From Mycoemilia scoparia (lineage: Eukaryota > Kickxellomycota > Kickxellomycetes > Kickxellales > Kickxellaceae), in the NCBI GenBank assembly GCA_027575805.1, contig JANBPU010000006.1, positions 196,004-260,003 on the forward strand: 64,000 bases of DNA, read 5' to 3'. This document shows positions 11,407 to 23,900 of this stretch, piece after piece. Made by a program: the position numbers and the translations under genes. The notes under the pieces are model-generated. The model saw only the letters and a program-made list of their open reading frames with translations. It was not told the origin of the DNA and did no database searches. How positions within the stretch are numbered: the first letter of the stretch is position 1; every line of letters starts with the position of its first letter.

Positions 11407-12380
11407 ATGAAAAGTCCAACAAGACCAATACTTGGAAACAGAATATTTGTTGGGAACTTAGATACATCTGTCACTGAGTAAGTAACAAGCACAAGAATAG
11501 CGACTTTTCTGGTTTGTGTCTGGCAAAGATTAACAATGAAGCATGGTCATTAAACAACTAAAGGTACACGGTCATTAAGCTATTCGAGCCCTTTGGGAAG
11601 ATTTCAAACCTCTCATTTGCTTTCCATAAAACTGGACCCAAAAGGGGCACATTTAGAGGATTCTGTTTTGTCGAGTTTGAATCGATTGAGGTAAAAATAG
11701 TGATAACATCATCATCATCGATGTTGCTCCCTAGATATAGTATAATGCTCCAGAGTTTTTAGAGATTAATATCAACCATGCTAAAACAAACCGTAGGCAG
11801 CGGAAAATGCGATAAGGTCTATGGATGGTCGTAGCCTCAAAGGCAGAAGGATGGCTGTAGCCCCATCAACTGAGGTAAAGCACTGTGGTGTATAGCCAGT
11901 ATAACTAAGCAAGACAAAAATATCAATACATAAAGCCATAGATGCAATTCATTCGGATATATATATATATATATATAGAGTCAAAGTAGCAGTCTTGGAG
12001 AAGCCAGAACAAAATCCAAGCCATATGACCGCATGACTAGCCACCCTTCATCCGGTATAGATGATAAAAAGCCAGTAACATCTACCATGTCGTAAGTGTC
12101 GACTGAGGATTTTTAAGGCTAGCATGTGCATTACTTTGCTTATATGGGCAATAATTTTTGAAGGGTGAATTTTGGGGACCAGTGATTTTAGGGGAATCAC
12201 AGCCAAATGGGTGTCCAGTTTTACTAGTAAACTTTCACTCTTCAAAAATTATCACCCATATCATGTTATATACTTCAAATATTGTATATATATATATATT
12301 ATATGTATAGCACCAAATCAAAAATCGGAAATATCGAAAGGAAGCTCAGAGAGATGAGGAATGGAGCCAAACCATCCTAG
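11407..12380 (+). CDS. RBM18: RRM protein, RBM18 family
   Basis: Five small exons (11407-11477, 11564-11690, 11797-11874, 11979-12091, 12311-12380) assemble into an unbroken 152-residue protein. It has one RRM: RNP2 is RIFVGNLD (about residues 12-19) and RNP1 is GTFRGFCFVEF (about 52-62), with YTVIKLFEPFGKISNL between them. Order and spacing match RBM18, including the family's short C-terminal helix (here KIGNIERKLREMRN). RBM18 is a conserved RRM protein of poorly known function. It is absent from budding yeast, as far as I know, which is one reason to place this genome outside Saccharomycotina. Intron 4 (12092-12310) holds a terminal-inverted-repeat element listed separately. Confidence 0.82.
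12141..12262. mobile_element. MITE-like TIR element, copy A (in RBM18 intron 4)
   Basis: The element is about 120 bp. Its left end ATATGGGCAATAATTTTTGA is the inverted complement of its right end, which ends TTCAAAAATTATCACCCATA; about 24 of 27 terminal bases match. The internal segment has AATCACAGCCAAATGGGTGT, the inverse of the TTTGGCTGTGATT core found in copies B and D. No ORF is present. Target-site duplication is unclear. Confidence 0.75.
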
Positions 12381-13642
12381 CTTCTTCCAGATGCCAAATA
12401 AAGCCGAGAAAGTGCTATATGACTGAGTCTTACCCAAAAGAGCATCAGAGCTACATCCGATGTACTGATACCGTGTTTTGTATAATTGCAGCTAAAATAT
12501 ATGGCCGATCGAATTCGGGCTTTTATGGAACTTTGAACATAGTGCGATATGGCCAAGCTGCACTTGTTTAAATAATCCAAGAAAGCTATAGACGAGCTAG
12601 TCTTGAAGTTTAGAAGAAGCTCTATGTAGCAATATGATTTGTTTTTTGCGTACTTGTTCTGGCTTACCAAGTAGCTACAGCAACAGCATATCTGACTGCT
12701 AGGACCAGCTAGCACTTGCTCTGTTACATTCTATCGTACCAAAAGATAATAGTCGAAGAGACGAATACAACTTTTTGTTTATAATTTTTCTACAAGCCTA
12801 TCAGTTCAACTCTTGTTCAATTAGTATACATTAGTAATGGAGAGATGGCCTGCTGTTTAACGTAAAGTGGATTTGTTATGCATGAGTGAAAGACCAAAGA
12901 AAAATAAAGCCGAAACCAAAATAATCTTGGCAAAGCATGGAGGCGTTTTTGTCTGATTGTATTATCACTGCTTGAATGGCTGGAAGACGCAGTCTTGCCG
13001 CTTTGTCTCCCCCACATTATACCACGAGCCCGATTGTTACAACATAAAATGCCTAATATTTTCCATAGGCTGAAAGCCTTGTGTAAGATTATGACCGCTA
13101 TTTCGCTCTTTTCTGAGTATCTTTTCTTAGCAAAGCCCTTCCAGAAAATTGGGCAGTACGGGCGTTTTTGTCACTTTGTCTTGAAAGTTTGGAGGAGAGC
13201 TGATTATGCTGAAGAGACAAGCTAAGCCCACGCATTGGCTTTGTGCTACACAGCACACAGTCTTCGGGCAGCCTGTGTCCACAGTGTCAGTTCAAATTCT
13301 CACTGGGGACCCAATATCTAAAATCAGTGTGATTGGGATGGAAATCCCTAGCAGCAGATTTACCAAAGGTTTTGTACACACCACGTTGAACAGCACCCAT
13401 TAATACTGTGTTCAGTAGTCGATATTTTTTGGTTACTGTTTGTGTGTGTTTTGTGGATGGTTTACGTTTATAGACCTCCTAGTACTTCTCAAAGTCCATT
13501 GCTGCCTTCCTCTGCTCTCTTTCCTCCCAAACTATTCCAATACACCTGTCTATCCTTTAATAAACATATCCTGTGTGTGTAGTCGGATAAATACATACAT
13601 ATATCCATATTGGTCCGCCTATTTCCTAGCAGACCCCACTAA
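12381..13642. other. 1.26-kb gap between RBM18 and the sorting nexin
   Basis: No gene could be supported. A minus-strand open frame covers about 12750-12377 (over 110 codons without a stop, with segments such as ISHYVQSSIKARIRSAIYF) but lacks an ATG and any family resemblance. A short + frame at 13206-13403 is also open. Both are recorded as unproven. The sorting nexin promoter should lie at the right end. Confidence 0.4.
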
Positions 13643-16513
13643 ATGCGACCCAAATGCCAAATACTAAAAGTCATACCAAACAGCCAGTCTTTGGTATTCG
13701 AGCTTACTATCTATGGTCTTGAGGTATGTTAGCCATGTAATGTGAATTCCACCGGGGCAACAAGCAAGAGCTCTACGGTGGCATGTCTGAGCGATACCAA
13801 CTGGCTAGATGTTTACTGCTGTGTGTGCTTTGATATTGTAGAGCCCCAAGAAGGAGCCAAGCCAGCCGCTTTCAAGCAAAGCAAGTCGAACGGGAAAGTG
13901 GGTAGAACGCGCTGATAATGCAGGCTGTACCAAAAAAGACAGCCCCATCACAATAACGCGGAGCTTTGATCAGTTTTGTTGGCTTAGCCAGCAAGTGGAG
14001 CTTATATTCCAAACCTTGATACTATCTCCAATTCCTGATACACCCGAAACCAGCCACTTTCATGACATCGAGTACCTACAATACAAAAAGGCCCAAATGG
14101 AGCGATGGTTTAGCCGTCTAGCAGCAAGAGACGCCATTCGGAAAAGCGTCCCATTTTTACACTTTATTTCAGACTCAATGGTAAGCATTAATAACCGGTC
14201 CTGATAAGTATCATTGTGATGGCGAAAGCTGGCCACATGGACAGCAACTGACCGTTTATTTCTATGCAAATTAGACCGGCAGTGATGTGGCAATTACGGA
14301 AAAGAACGGCTTTGCCAAGCTGTTTTCCTCGATCATCAGCAACTCCAACAGCAACGAGCTGATCGTGTATACCCCATCAACAGAGATTAGCGAGGTATGT
14401 TGTTGTTTTTGTGTAGGCTTCTTGTATAATACATGTGTTATAAACCTACTAAAAAACAATACAAGCTACCGAATTTGAAGCCCTAGCTGATGCCAGCAAG
14501 AATATTTAAACTGCATTTCATGTCTTTTTAGTATAACGAGGATGAATTCTCTCTACGAAAAAAATACCTGACTGATATGGATGAAAGAATGAAAGAGCTT
14601 GCAAGCGATTTTTCTGCTGTCAAGAATACAACAGAAGGTAACGTTAATGAAGATGAAAGCATCTGTCTACTTATTGCTATAAACTGCCTGGCTATGTTTT
14701 GTCAACGAAAGGCTGATTTCTAAAACTTTAATATCATGACGACAATGTAGGGCTTGCCACATCGCACAGAGCATTCTTTTCTGAATTTTGCAGCTTGATG
14801 GGGCCTTCGTTTTGCTTGGGATCATCTTTTCCACAAAAGCCTACTAAAAATCACAAAAGCTTAGAAAGAGCCATTGTTGTCCTAAAAAAGGCCCACTATA
14901 ACGAAATCAGCTCAATGAAAGATACGAATAATTTCCTTAATGATCATGTAATCGAGGTTATCAACGAATATCGTGGTACCATTAAAAAGGTACGAAGAGC
15001 AATGAACTATCAGACTAAGATGCTCAAGACCTATGACGAGGCCTCAAAGGTGCTCCAAAAGCGCCAAGACCAAGCATATGTGCTTGCTGATCGATACCCA
15101 TCAGATGCAGGCGCTGCTCAAGAGGCCAAAGACATGGTTGAAAAATTAGAAAAACGCGCATCACATGCTTGCAAAGAATACGTACAGTCCGGCATTGATG
15201 TCCAGTCAGAGTTGCTTCTCTTTGAACAAGAAAAGGCGCAAGAAATTGGAAACTCCCTAAGAGAATTTGCCAGTCTGCACAGACAAGAAGCTAATCAGCA
15301 GCTCCAAAGATTGCAATCATATTTGGATCACATACGCCATGGAACACCACTTGACAATGTTGGAAAACCTGAGCAACGCGCCTCATCTTCGTACAGCACG
15401 CCGAGGGCTAGCACATCCAACAGCTTGCCATCAGTTGATGCTGAAAATCTGCGGACCTTTGTACAATCCTCAGAAAAGAGTGATAGCCCATTAGAAGAGC
15501 TATTCGAAGATCTTGTTCGCAGAGGAATATTTTCCACTCCAAGCAACACTACAGCATTTCCCTGCTACAACTCATTGTTACGATCTGCAAGTGGAGTGTC
15601 TATTGCCTCAACATCATCTGAACCTGAGCACTCCAGGCCTCCAATGCTTAAACCTGCACAAACTTGGAATCCAAAACGCACCCGTGAAAGACATGCCCTT
15701 GGAAAGGGCCATCTCCGTGCTACCTCCCTCGAGGGAACAGCATCGTCTAGCCTTGCTAACAAAGATTTCCGCTTGGCCAAAACCCTCTTGGCAAAACGTG
15801 CAGTAACACCAAAAAGAACATTGTCAACAGGACATAGAGCGTCTTCTGGTAGTAAAGGAAAAGAACCAGCATCTGGATTTGTACCTTCGTATCGTGTAGT
15901 CAGCACAGGCAGCATTTCAGAAAGAAAGGATCCATATGATCCGGTGCCTAAGAATCTTCGTGTAAACACGCTTTATCGCCAGACCTCTTCCCCACTATCA
16001 GGTACATCTAGAAATTTCTCTAGCGGATCTAGCAATCAAAATCCAGCCTTTGCCACTACAGGAATGCTGCGAAAATCGCCAAAAGTTCCTTACCCGCCAC
16101 TTTCAGCCTCAGCACTGTCTCATTTTATATCCAACCAGGATTCCGAATCCCTAATTGCATCACCACCGGCCTCGCCTGACTCCACAATTTCAACAGCGCC
16201 AGGCTCCACTCAGATCAAGTCATCTAAACCATCCCCAACAACAGCACAGCAGCTCAAATCGGCTTCTGACGATAGTGGTATCTTTCTTGGCACAAAGAAA
16301 AGATCATTAAGACCTATAAATATCCCCTCGCCTCCACCAACATGTGACTATTACAAGAAAGGAGGACATGAGGAAGGTATCACTTGCTCTGACTACAACA
16401 GCCAAACGAATAAGATCGTATCTGGGTTTCCGCAACTTGCAATTAATGACCAGAAAATATGGGAATCTGAAGAAAGGAATAGTCTGGGAAAAGCATCACT
16501 ATCTAGGGGATAG
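13643..16513 (+). CDS. PX-BAR sorting nexin
   Basis: Five exons (13643-13723, 13842-14180, 14275-14394, 14532-14637, 14751-16513) give 802 residues with all junctions in frame. The PX domain spans about residues 10-140: FELTIYGLE, then TRSFDQFCWLSQQVE, a proline-rich loop, and QMERWFSRLAARDAIRKS followed by FLHFISD. This is the phosphoinositide-binding fold. From about 180 to 370 a coiled-coil BAR region follows (KKYLTDMDERMKEL, EVINEYRGTIKKVRRAM, KRQDQAYVLADRYPS), which senses or shapes endosomal membranes. The layout is nearest to SNX9/SNX4-type nexins, but no SH3 domain is seen upstream. The last ~400 residues are Ser/Thr/Pro-rich and disordered, probably regulatory. The exact subfamily is unsure. 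Confidence 0.82.
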
Positions 16514-16908
16514 CAACCCTGTTCTATAATATCTAGAAGAAGGTGCATATACTAACCTTTTGTTTACACAAACATGGTAGACCATAGAGGACGCGAAGGT
16601 CTTTTTTTTCAGACTATTCTTTCAGAAATTAATACGTTTTTATATCAAACCTGGCTCATTTTTTAGAAACATTAAATTATTCATTTTGCTATACATTTGT
16701 CATTTCTTTATCTTTTTTCTTAAAATAAACAAATCTGTAAATACTGTTGCTACTCGAATATGCAAATGGAGTTATTGAAATCTAAATAGAACTTTATGGG
16801 TGATATTTAACACTTGTATTTTAAAAAACTTCAATTTGCTTTTTGGACCAAAGAATATTGCTAATAACAGAACAAAAGGCTATATCATTTCATTATAAAA
16901 TCATGGTA
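16514..16908. other. Convergent intergenic region, 0.4 kb
   Basis: Very AT-rich sequence between the sorting nexin and CDC123 3' ends. No gene is seen. Confidence 0.5.
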
Positions 16909-18742
16909 TTATTTTGTACCTTGGTTTTTTGAGGCCTCAGCACCCTGTTCTTTCTGGACTCTCTGAGCCATCTCTAAAAGTGACTTGTGGTAGGACTGGA
17001 CATTCAACTCTATGGGGAATCTATTTTGAGAATAGCGACTAGTTATACCCGAAGTTACGTTGCGGCCACGAGTAACCAAAACAAGACCCAGATCCTCTTT
17101 TGCTGATAATAACAATCAAAAAGTATAGAAATATGTTAGAATATGAGAGTATATATATATGCATCTATATGGTTATATGGCATCCTGGGGACTTTATATA
17201 CCTTTGACTAGTTCTGGCCATGTAAACAGTATCGGATCAGTATTTGGTGCCCAGAAGTTGAAATCGACTAGATAGGCTCTTTCTAGATTCTTTTTGACAT
17301 AAGCATCAAAGCAGTCTAGAGAGAAACGCCAACAGCAACGATCATAAACAAAAGTATAATGTAAACATAAACACAGAATAGTTTATGGCCAAATTCATTA
17401 TATGGATGATATACACATTGTTTTGTAAACCTACAATTTTCAAGCTCAAACTTGTCACGGATTACATTGTCAAACAGGTCATGAATGCAGGAGGATATTT
17501 CATCCTTTGAGTCAAACAAATGGTCATAGTGTTGAAGATCCATTTGTGAAATGCCTAAAATAGAACAACAACAATGATTGTGGTGCTAAATTGTAATCAA
17601 TTAATACATGGCTATGAAAGAATAGACAATGCTGGTAGCAGCAGATGTTTACTTACCGATGATTTTCTTTGACTTGACAAAACATCTAAACTCCATGGAT
17701 CGATGGATTTCTCCCCACTGTCTGAGAACCAGTTCTGGCTCAAGCTCTGGGACTTGTGGTTTGATAAACTCTTTTGGTGTATCATAGTCTTTTTCATCAG
17801 AAGAAATGTTTATTCCATTAGAAGCCACAGGGTCAAAAAGATCCTTGGTAATTTTATCAGAGCTCTTCAAAAGCAGATAAATTTCTGAAGGACTACAGGA
17901 CTTGAGTGTATTTCCTAGTGCCATCCAAGCAGCATCCTACCATACAAAAATTTATGCATATATAGTCGGATGTTTGCAAATAGGAAGTTGAATATTAGTG
18001 GGGAAAAAAAATAAACAGCTTACCTTTGGAGAATTCCAGTTCATCCTTGGAAATACAGAACCACCAAGCCTACTGATGATCTCTCTGATTGCATTTGTGG
18101 TTTCAGTCAAATCTGGCGTTTTTCTAATGTCCTTCTCCTCCTCCTCCTCATCATCATCATCATCACTACCAGAGTTTTCATTCTTATTATCTGATTTCCA
18201 GATTTCCTACATCAGCAAATTTATAGAATAGTAGTTATTTTTTTTGAATCAGTACGTTAGGTATTAGCAGCGTTTTTGGGATCGATTTTGAAAATCTAGT
18301 TCGATCTCTTACATCATCCGGATCATCAAATCCATCCCAATCGGTCTTTAAACTTGGTAATTCACTAGAAATATCACATCGCATATTATGTCAATTTAAT
18401 ATCTTGCATACAATTTCATGCTGACAAATCCTTAAATGACATCTTACTCTTGATCGGGAATAAAGATTCCATCAGACAGCAGATAATCAATGAATTCGGG
18501 ACTTAGAGGCTTTATAATCTCAGATTTAAAGGTATGCGCTTTGAATAGTGGATACCACTGTGAAAAAGAGCACTTTATCAAGTCATTCTCTGTAATTTCT
18601 TTAAACTATTTGTCCATAAAGTAGTATTAACCAATCCCAGTATACACAAATGTATATTAGTAAACCACATTATATAATCGGTATGTAACAGCACTGCTAC
18701 AGTGTTATTTACCTCAATATCTATAAACTCAGGATCAGTCAT
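16909..18742 (-). CDS. CDC123: Translation initiation factor eIF2 assembly protein CDC123
   Basis: CDC123/D123 is an ATP-grasp-fold chaperone that joins eIF2 gamma to eIF2 alpha. The first exon begins at ATG 18742 ([10 protein letters not shown]). The next encodes [10 protein letters not shown] and [16 protein letters not shown]. Further exons give [16 protein letters not shown], an acidic D/E run (from a tandem tcc/tca tract at about 18136-18167), and [20 protein letters not shown]. Then come [49 protein letters not shown] and a closing basic/polar tail. The FRCFV...GISQ and the LVDFN...FTWPEL blocks are diagnostic for the family. At least seven introns interrupt the gene. Downstream SPT20 lies on the same strand, with 0.5 kb between. 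Confidence 0.92.
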
Positions 18743-19262
18743 CTTTTGAATACTTTATTTGCACATAGTCAATAAAACATTAGTAAAAGAGAAAAAGAGA
18801 GAGAGAGAGCGTGTGTGTGTATCTGTGGCAAAAGTTAATAGATCATAGGGGCTGGTTATGGGTGCATATGTGTGTGGTTGATCAGAAATACATTAAAATT
18901 GAAAAAATTGATTGGAAACTGTTTAGGCTTAACCATCATAAAAAACACGTCTTCGAATAGTCCAAAGCAGAAAAGAAACTCATTGATCACATTAGCAAAG
19001 GGAATAATTCATGTTGAGGCCAAAGTACAGACATGTTTATGTAACCGAATGTCACAAGTAAAACTTGATTTTTATAAAGAGAAAAAGAAAATAAATAGGT
19101 AAGAAATGTGCATGGAGAGGGGAGAGTGATTATAACAAAGAACAATTGTAGTAATAGTAGTAGTACCAGTAGTATAATAATAATAGTAATAATAATCATC
19201 ATGGGTTAGTAAAATTATAATAAAGCTTTTAACAAAACCCACTCTTTCCAAAGAAATACAAA
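18743..19262. other. 0.5-kb spacer with GA/GT and TAA/TAG microsatellites
   Basis: This is the CDC123 promoter plus the SPT20 3' flank. It has a (GA)n-(GT)n run at about 18795-18821 and a TAG/TAA-rich run at about 19149-19196. No gene is seen. Confidence 0.5.
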
Positions 19263-19575
19263 TTATTTGGTATGAAGGTTTGGTGAACCAAGAGGATTAA
19301 TGGAGTTCATATTTTGTTGCTGTTGTTGCGACTGTTGTTGAGGTTGCCCAAGTTGACCTGATTGCATCAATTGTTGCATAGCAAGCATTCCTTGGGGACT
19401 ATTTTGGAAAGCCTGTAGCTGATGTGGCTGTAATCTCCCAGAAGCAATTGCGGCTTGGAGTATGGCCATGTTCATTCCTCCTCCAGCAGCTGCAGCAGCC
19501 CCACCACCACCGTTAACATTTTGTGGTCGCATTTGGTTGAGATAGTTCATCTGCATTGGATTGAATTGTGGCTGG

Positions 19576-19608
<33 letters not shown>

Positions 19609-20883
19609 ATTTGAACCTGAAGTTGGAGCTGGCGAATTTGTTGCTGCCTTTGTTTAATAACAGCTTCCAGATTCGCATAGGATATGCCTTGAAGTTGTGT
19701 CTGGTTAAATCCAAGCGACAATGCGGCCTGATACATGAGATTATACTTTTGTATGTTTGCCGTAGCAGAATTTTGTTGGTTGGCTGTATTGTTAATCATT
19801 TGAGGGTTGATAGAGTTTAGGAATTGTTGCTGTTGCTGCTGCATTGGCCGAGGAGCAGAATTTGCTAAAGGAGGCGACCCAACATTAGCAGAAGGTTGTC
19901 TTTGTACAGATGGCGAAGGGCTCATGGAGCTATTGATGGCTGACGCCATTCCTTGCATTTGACCTCCCGCGCTGGATAAATTGGGCTGCGATCCAACCAT
20001 CGGCGTTGGCCCTTGACCGTGTTGTTGTTGTTGCTGCTGTTGTTGTCTCAAATGGTTGGCCATTATTAATATCTTATTTTGTAAGGTTCCATTGCGGGCC
20101 AAAGCCACCAGCTGGGCTTGCTTGTCTTCTGGCAAACTCTCGTATGGGGTGTTTGTGAGTCTTGCAAACAACTGTGCAATTTGAACAGGGTCTTTTTGTG
20201 CTAAATTCTCGAATAGTGCTGCAGGCGTTCCATTGGCCTGGTTTGCTCCCGCCTGTAGACCAGCTGCCTGTTGGGGAGTGGGCGTTTGGGTCTGAGGTCT
20301 TGGTGCATTGCTGAAATTGGGCGATGCAACATTGGCCATAGGACCCTGGTGTTGCTGATGAGACATTTGCGGCATCGTTGAAGCGCCTATATTGGCTATG
20401 AGCCCAGATGAGACCATTTGAGAAGCTAAGGGCATAGGCGCCGTAATCTGTGAATGCATATTTGGATATGAACCCCGCTGTGCAATCGGTATTCCAGCAC
20501 TCAGTCCCTGAGCAGCAATTGACGCAGAAGATCCAGCCAGTTGGCTAACTTGCACTCCTGGTGATGACATTTGTGGCTGAATGGTCATTTTGCCTTCAGG
20601 TCTGATCTGTCCATTTCTAGCAGGTGCTGCAGGTCCCTCTGATACTTGGTTGGTCTGCAGAATCTGCTGCTGCTGCTGCGACTGTCCAACTTGGCTTTGT
20701 TGTTGCTGACTAAGGTACTGTGATGTTGCGGCTCCAAGTCGCTGCCTTAGCTGTGGTGGAAGTTGGTTGAATATAGCCGGATGGTGCAATAGCTGTGGAT
20801 ACTGCATAATAATCTCTGGCTTTTGTGCAATGATCTGCGGATTCTTAATGATAAGTTGTAAGAGTTGGTTTGGATTTATTCCC

Positions 20884-20921
<38 letters not shown>

Positions 20922-23900
20922 CTGTTGTTGTTGTTGTTGTTGTGCAGCTCGTCTCGCCATTAAAAACTAATAACATATATATATATGGTTAGGCGTGGTT
21001 ATTACAAGGAGCTTGCTAGGATATAATAATAAGAACATTGTGTAATTTACCTGTTGCTGTTGCTGTGGCGTCAAATTGTTCATTGTAGGAATTGGACTAC
21101 CAATAGAAATAGGTGTTTGACCAGCTGTTTGAGGCACTCTGGGTGCTAGTTCCGATGTCGTTGGTGTAGATGCCTGGGTTGCAGGCTGAGAATGTTGCTG
21201 AGACTGCTGTTGGGGCTGGGCCTGGCTTTCCGACTGTGGTATTTCCTGAGACGATTCCTTCAACTTGGCATCGTTTTTCTGAGATTCCTTCATCTTAGCC
21301 AGTGCGTTCTGCGCAGCTAGGCTAATGCTAATAGGTGTCGATGAGACACGAGCTCTCTGACTTTCTGGTGAACCAGTGGCTCCCTTCTTGGTCGCCTCTG
21401 TTTCACCTTCTGTTGTAGTAGTGCCCGGCACAGTCGCAGCAGTTGAAGGAGGTGGTGTTGTCGTTGAATTCCTGGACACTGTCTTTTTGGATGTCTTTCT
21501 GGGCTTGACTTTTGCTTTTGTGGCTTTCGTCCCATCAGAATTGACTGCTGCTCCCTTCTTTCGTGATTTTGCCGACGGTGTCTGTTGCCGCTTGGAAGGT
21601 TCTGGAGTGACCGTTTTAGCGCTTTCATCGCCAGGCGTAGGAGTTTCTGCCGTTTTAGGTCCTGAGATAGAACCGTTAACGGTACCAGATACTTGCTCCT
21701 GTGTTGGCTCCGAAACAGAGTTGGAATTGGCCTGATCAGAGGCACTCTTGTCCTTTGCAGCTCCAGGCTTGCTCTTCTGGCTTGTAGGCCCGTTCTTCAT
21801 AGCCAAAGACTTGGTCTGTGTTGACGATTCGGACAAGGCCGGTGAGTCGATTGGCTGGCCATTGGTCTTTGCATCTGGTTTGCTGACTATCTTTACTTCC
21901 CTGGCTCCAGATGTGGCCTTTGATTCCGATTCACCGACTGGCAATGCTTTCTCAGTGGTCTTTGTAGATTCGGCTGCACGAGCATGAGGAGAGCCACCTG
22001 GATTTGCCGAATCAAAGGTAAGAGCATTATTTTCTAGGCTATATAGCACCATAAAGTTTTCAACCTGTATCCGCATCAATGCCTCGCTTTGGAAATTAAA
22101 CACCTGTGTTTCGCCATCTATTGAAGTATCAGGAACAGCACCGCGCCGCAGAATGCCCTGATACTCTCCAGAGCTTGGCAACTGGTAAATATGATATACA
22201 GTATAAATCTTTCGAGTTCTGCCTTCTTTTTCGAATCGAAGGGTCCGCACGGCTTTTCTTCCATCTGGAAGCATGGGATTGAGTTTGCTCTTTGGAATCT
22301 GCCGCTTGCCAGAAGTTGGGACAGGTACGGCTGAAGGGTATGTTTGAGCACTGTCGCTCTCTTTTTTGTTTCTCCATTCCTGCATGGCTGAGAGGCGGTT
22401 GAAGCTTGGCTGAAAGTCCTGTCTGTCGGGCTACAATGTTGTTGAATAGGCGTCTGATTAGCCGGATGAGCAGCATGGGTGGATGCTATTTGCAAATTTA
22501 AAAATATACCTACGTTGTCCATAAGCATAAGCAGCCTGCGTTTTTCTTCCCGCTCGGCGCGTTCAGCCTCAATTTCGGAAGAGTTGTATTTTCGTTTCTT
22601 GTGGGGAACCATGGCCTGGCTCTTTATGTATTCTATGGCATTTGATATCCGGCACGACTGGAAGCTTGGGTCTAAAATAAGCGGCTCTTCGATCGAAAGC
22701 TAAAATCGTATATGGACATGTATTCCAAATCAGTATTTCACGTACTATTATTAAATTGATTCGGTTTTTGTAAACATGATCAGGATGCCTTACCAATAGC
22801 CTGGATTCGATTTCAAGAAGTTCCTCGGCGGTGGGCTTGACTTGGTTCATATCGCATAATACTGCGAGATCTATGCTAAGTGTTTCAGGTGTTGGATGCA
22901 TGACCTTTCTAAATATTTTTGGCCCCTGGTCATTGCTTTTGTCTTTCATTTTGTCCTCCTCCTTACTATCGCCGTTACATTTTGTTTCTGGAGACTCGTT
23001 TTGAGATTTTTCTATTTTGGGCCGCCACGTCGTGAGGCTGGAGCCTCTGACCTTTTTTGTTTTCTTTTCTTTGGGTTTACGGTGATCATGGATCTCAACT
23101 ATCAGACAGCCTTTATACCAACAATACCAATGCAAAATCGATAACTGAACTTCAAACTACCTGGGAGGGTAATGGCATGCACAACACAGGTGTCACAACA
23201 CTTACCTTCATAAAATTTACACTGTACACCGGCCAAAACATCTACTAAATCTGCCGGTATCCTGCCTTCGTTTAATGCATCGAAAAAGAACTACATGGGG
23301 GATATCGATGGTGCCGGGGTTAGTCTCTCGGCGCAATTAAATAGAAACAAAGGTTTTTCATTTGAACTTATACAATTTTTTAAAATTTACCTTCATTGGA
23401 CTACTGTATAGAAACACGCCGTCCTGATAATTCGCAAAAAATATATTTATAGCTTAGAACATGATAACAACGATTTATCTTCACATTTGTACCAATTCAA
23501 GCAAAGAAACACTGCTATGCACTTACCTGGTTTTCAAACCGAAAATGGGCATCGAATAAATGCAATGTAAGTGACGGCCGTACGTCTTTGTGGTCGGCAA
23601 GAAAACCTAGAATCAGAAACAAGCATCAGCATCCAAAAATAACAATTGCAAAGTTATAATGGTCATATAATTAATCATAAAATGGCATTTACCCATATCG
23701 CTTATCCATAACCGCTTCTTTGACGAGGGCTTTATGGATTCTGGTAGTTTCGTTGGTGGCTTATCAATGTCGAGCTATTTATGAAAATGATTGGAAGTGT
23801 AGTAGCGCCATGTCACCATATGCAGATACAATTCGGGCTTAGGAGAATGCATATATAGTAGGATTATGGCTTACACTTAAGGCCTGCTCAACCTCTTGTT

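Noticed and set aside
13206..13403. 65-codon + frame (VSVQILTGDPISKISVIG...)
   Set aside because: Reads like possible coding sequence but ends in a stop before the nexin start, with no convincing splice link and no family match.
20767..20970. Poly-Cys frame on the + strand
   Set aside because: Antisense shadow of the SPT20 polyglutamine tract.
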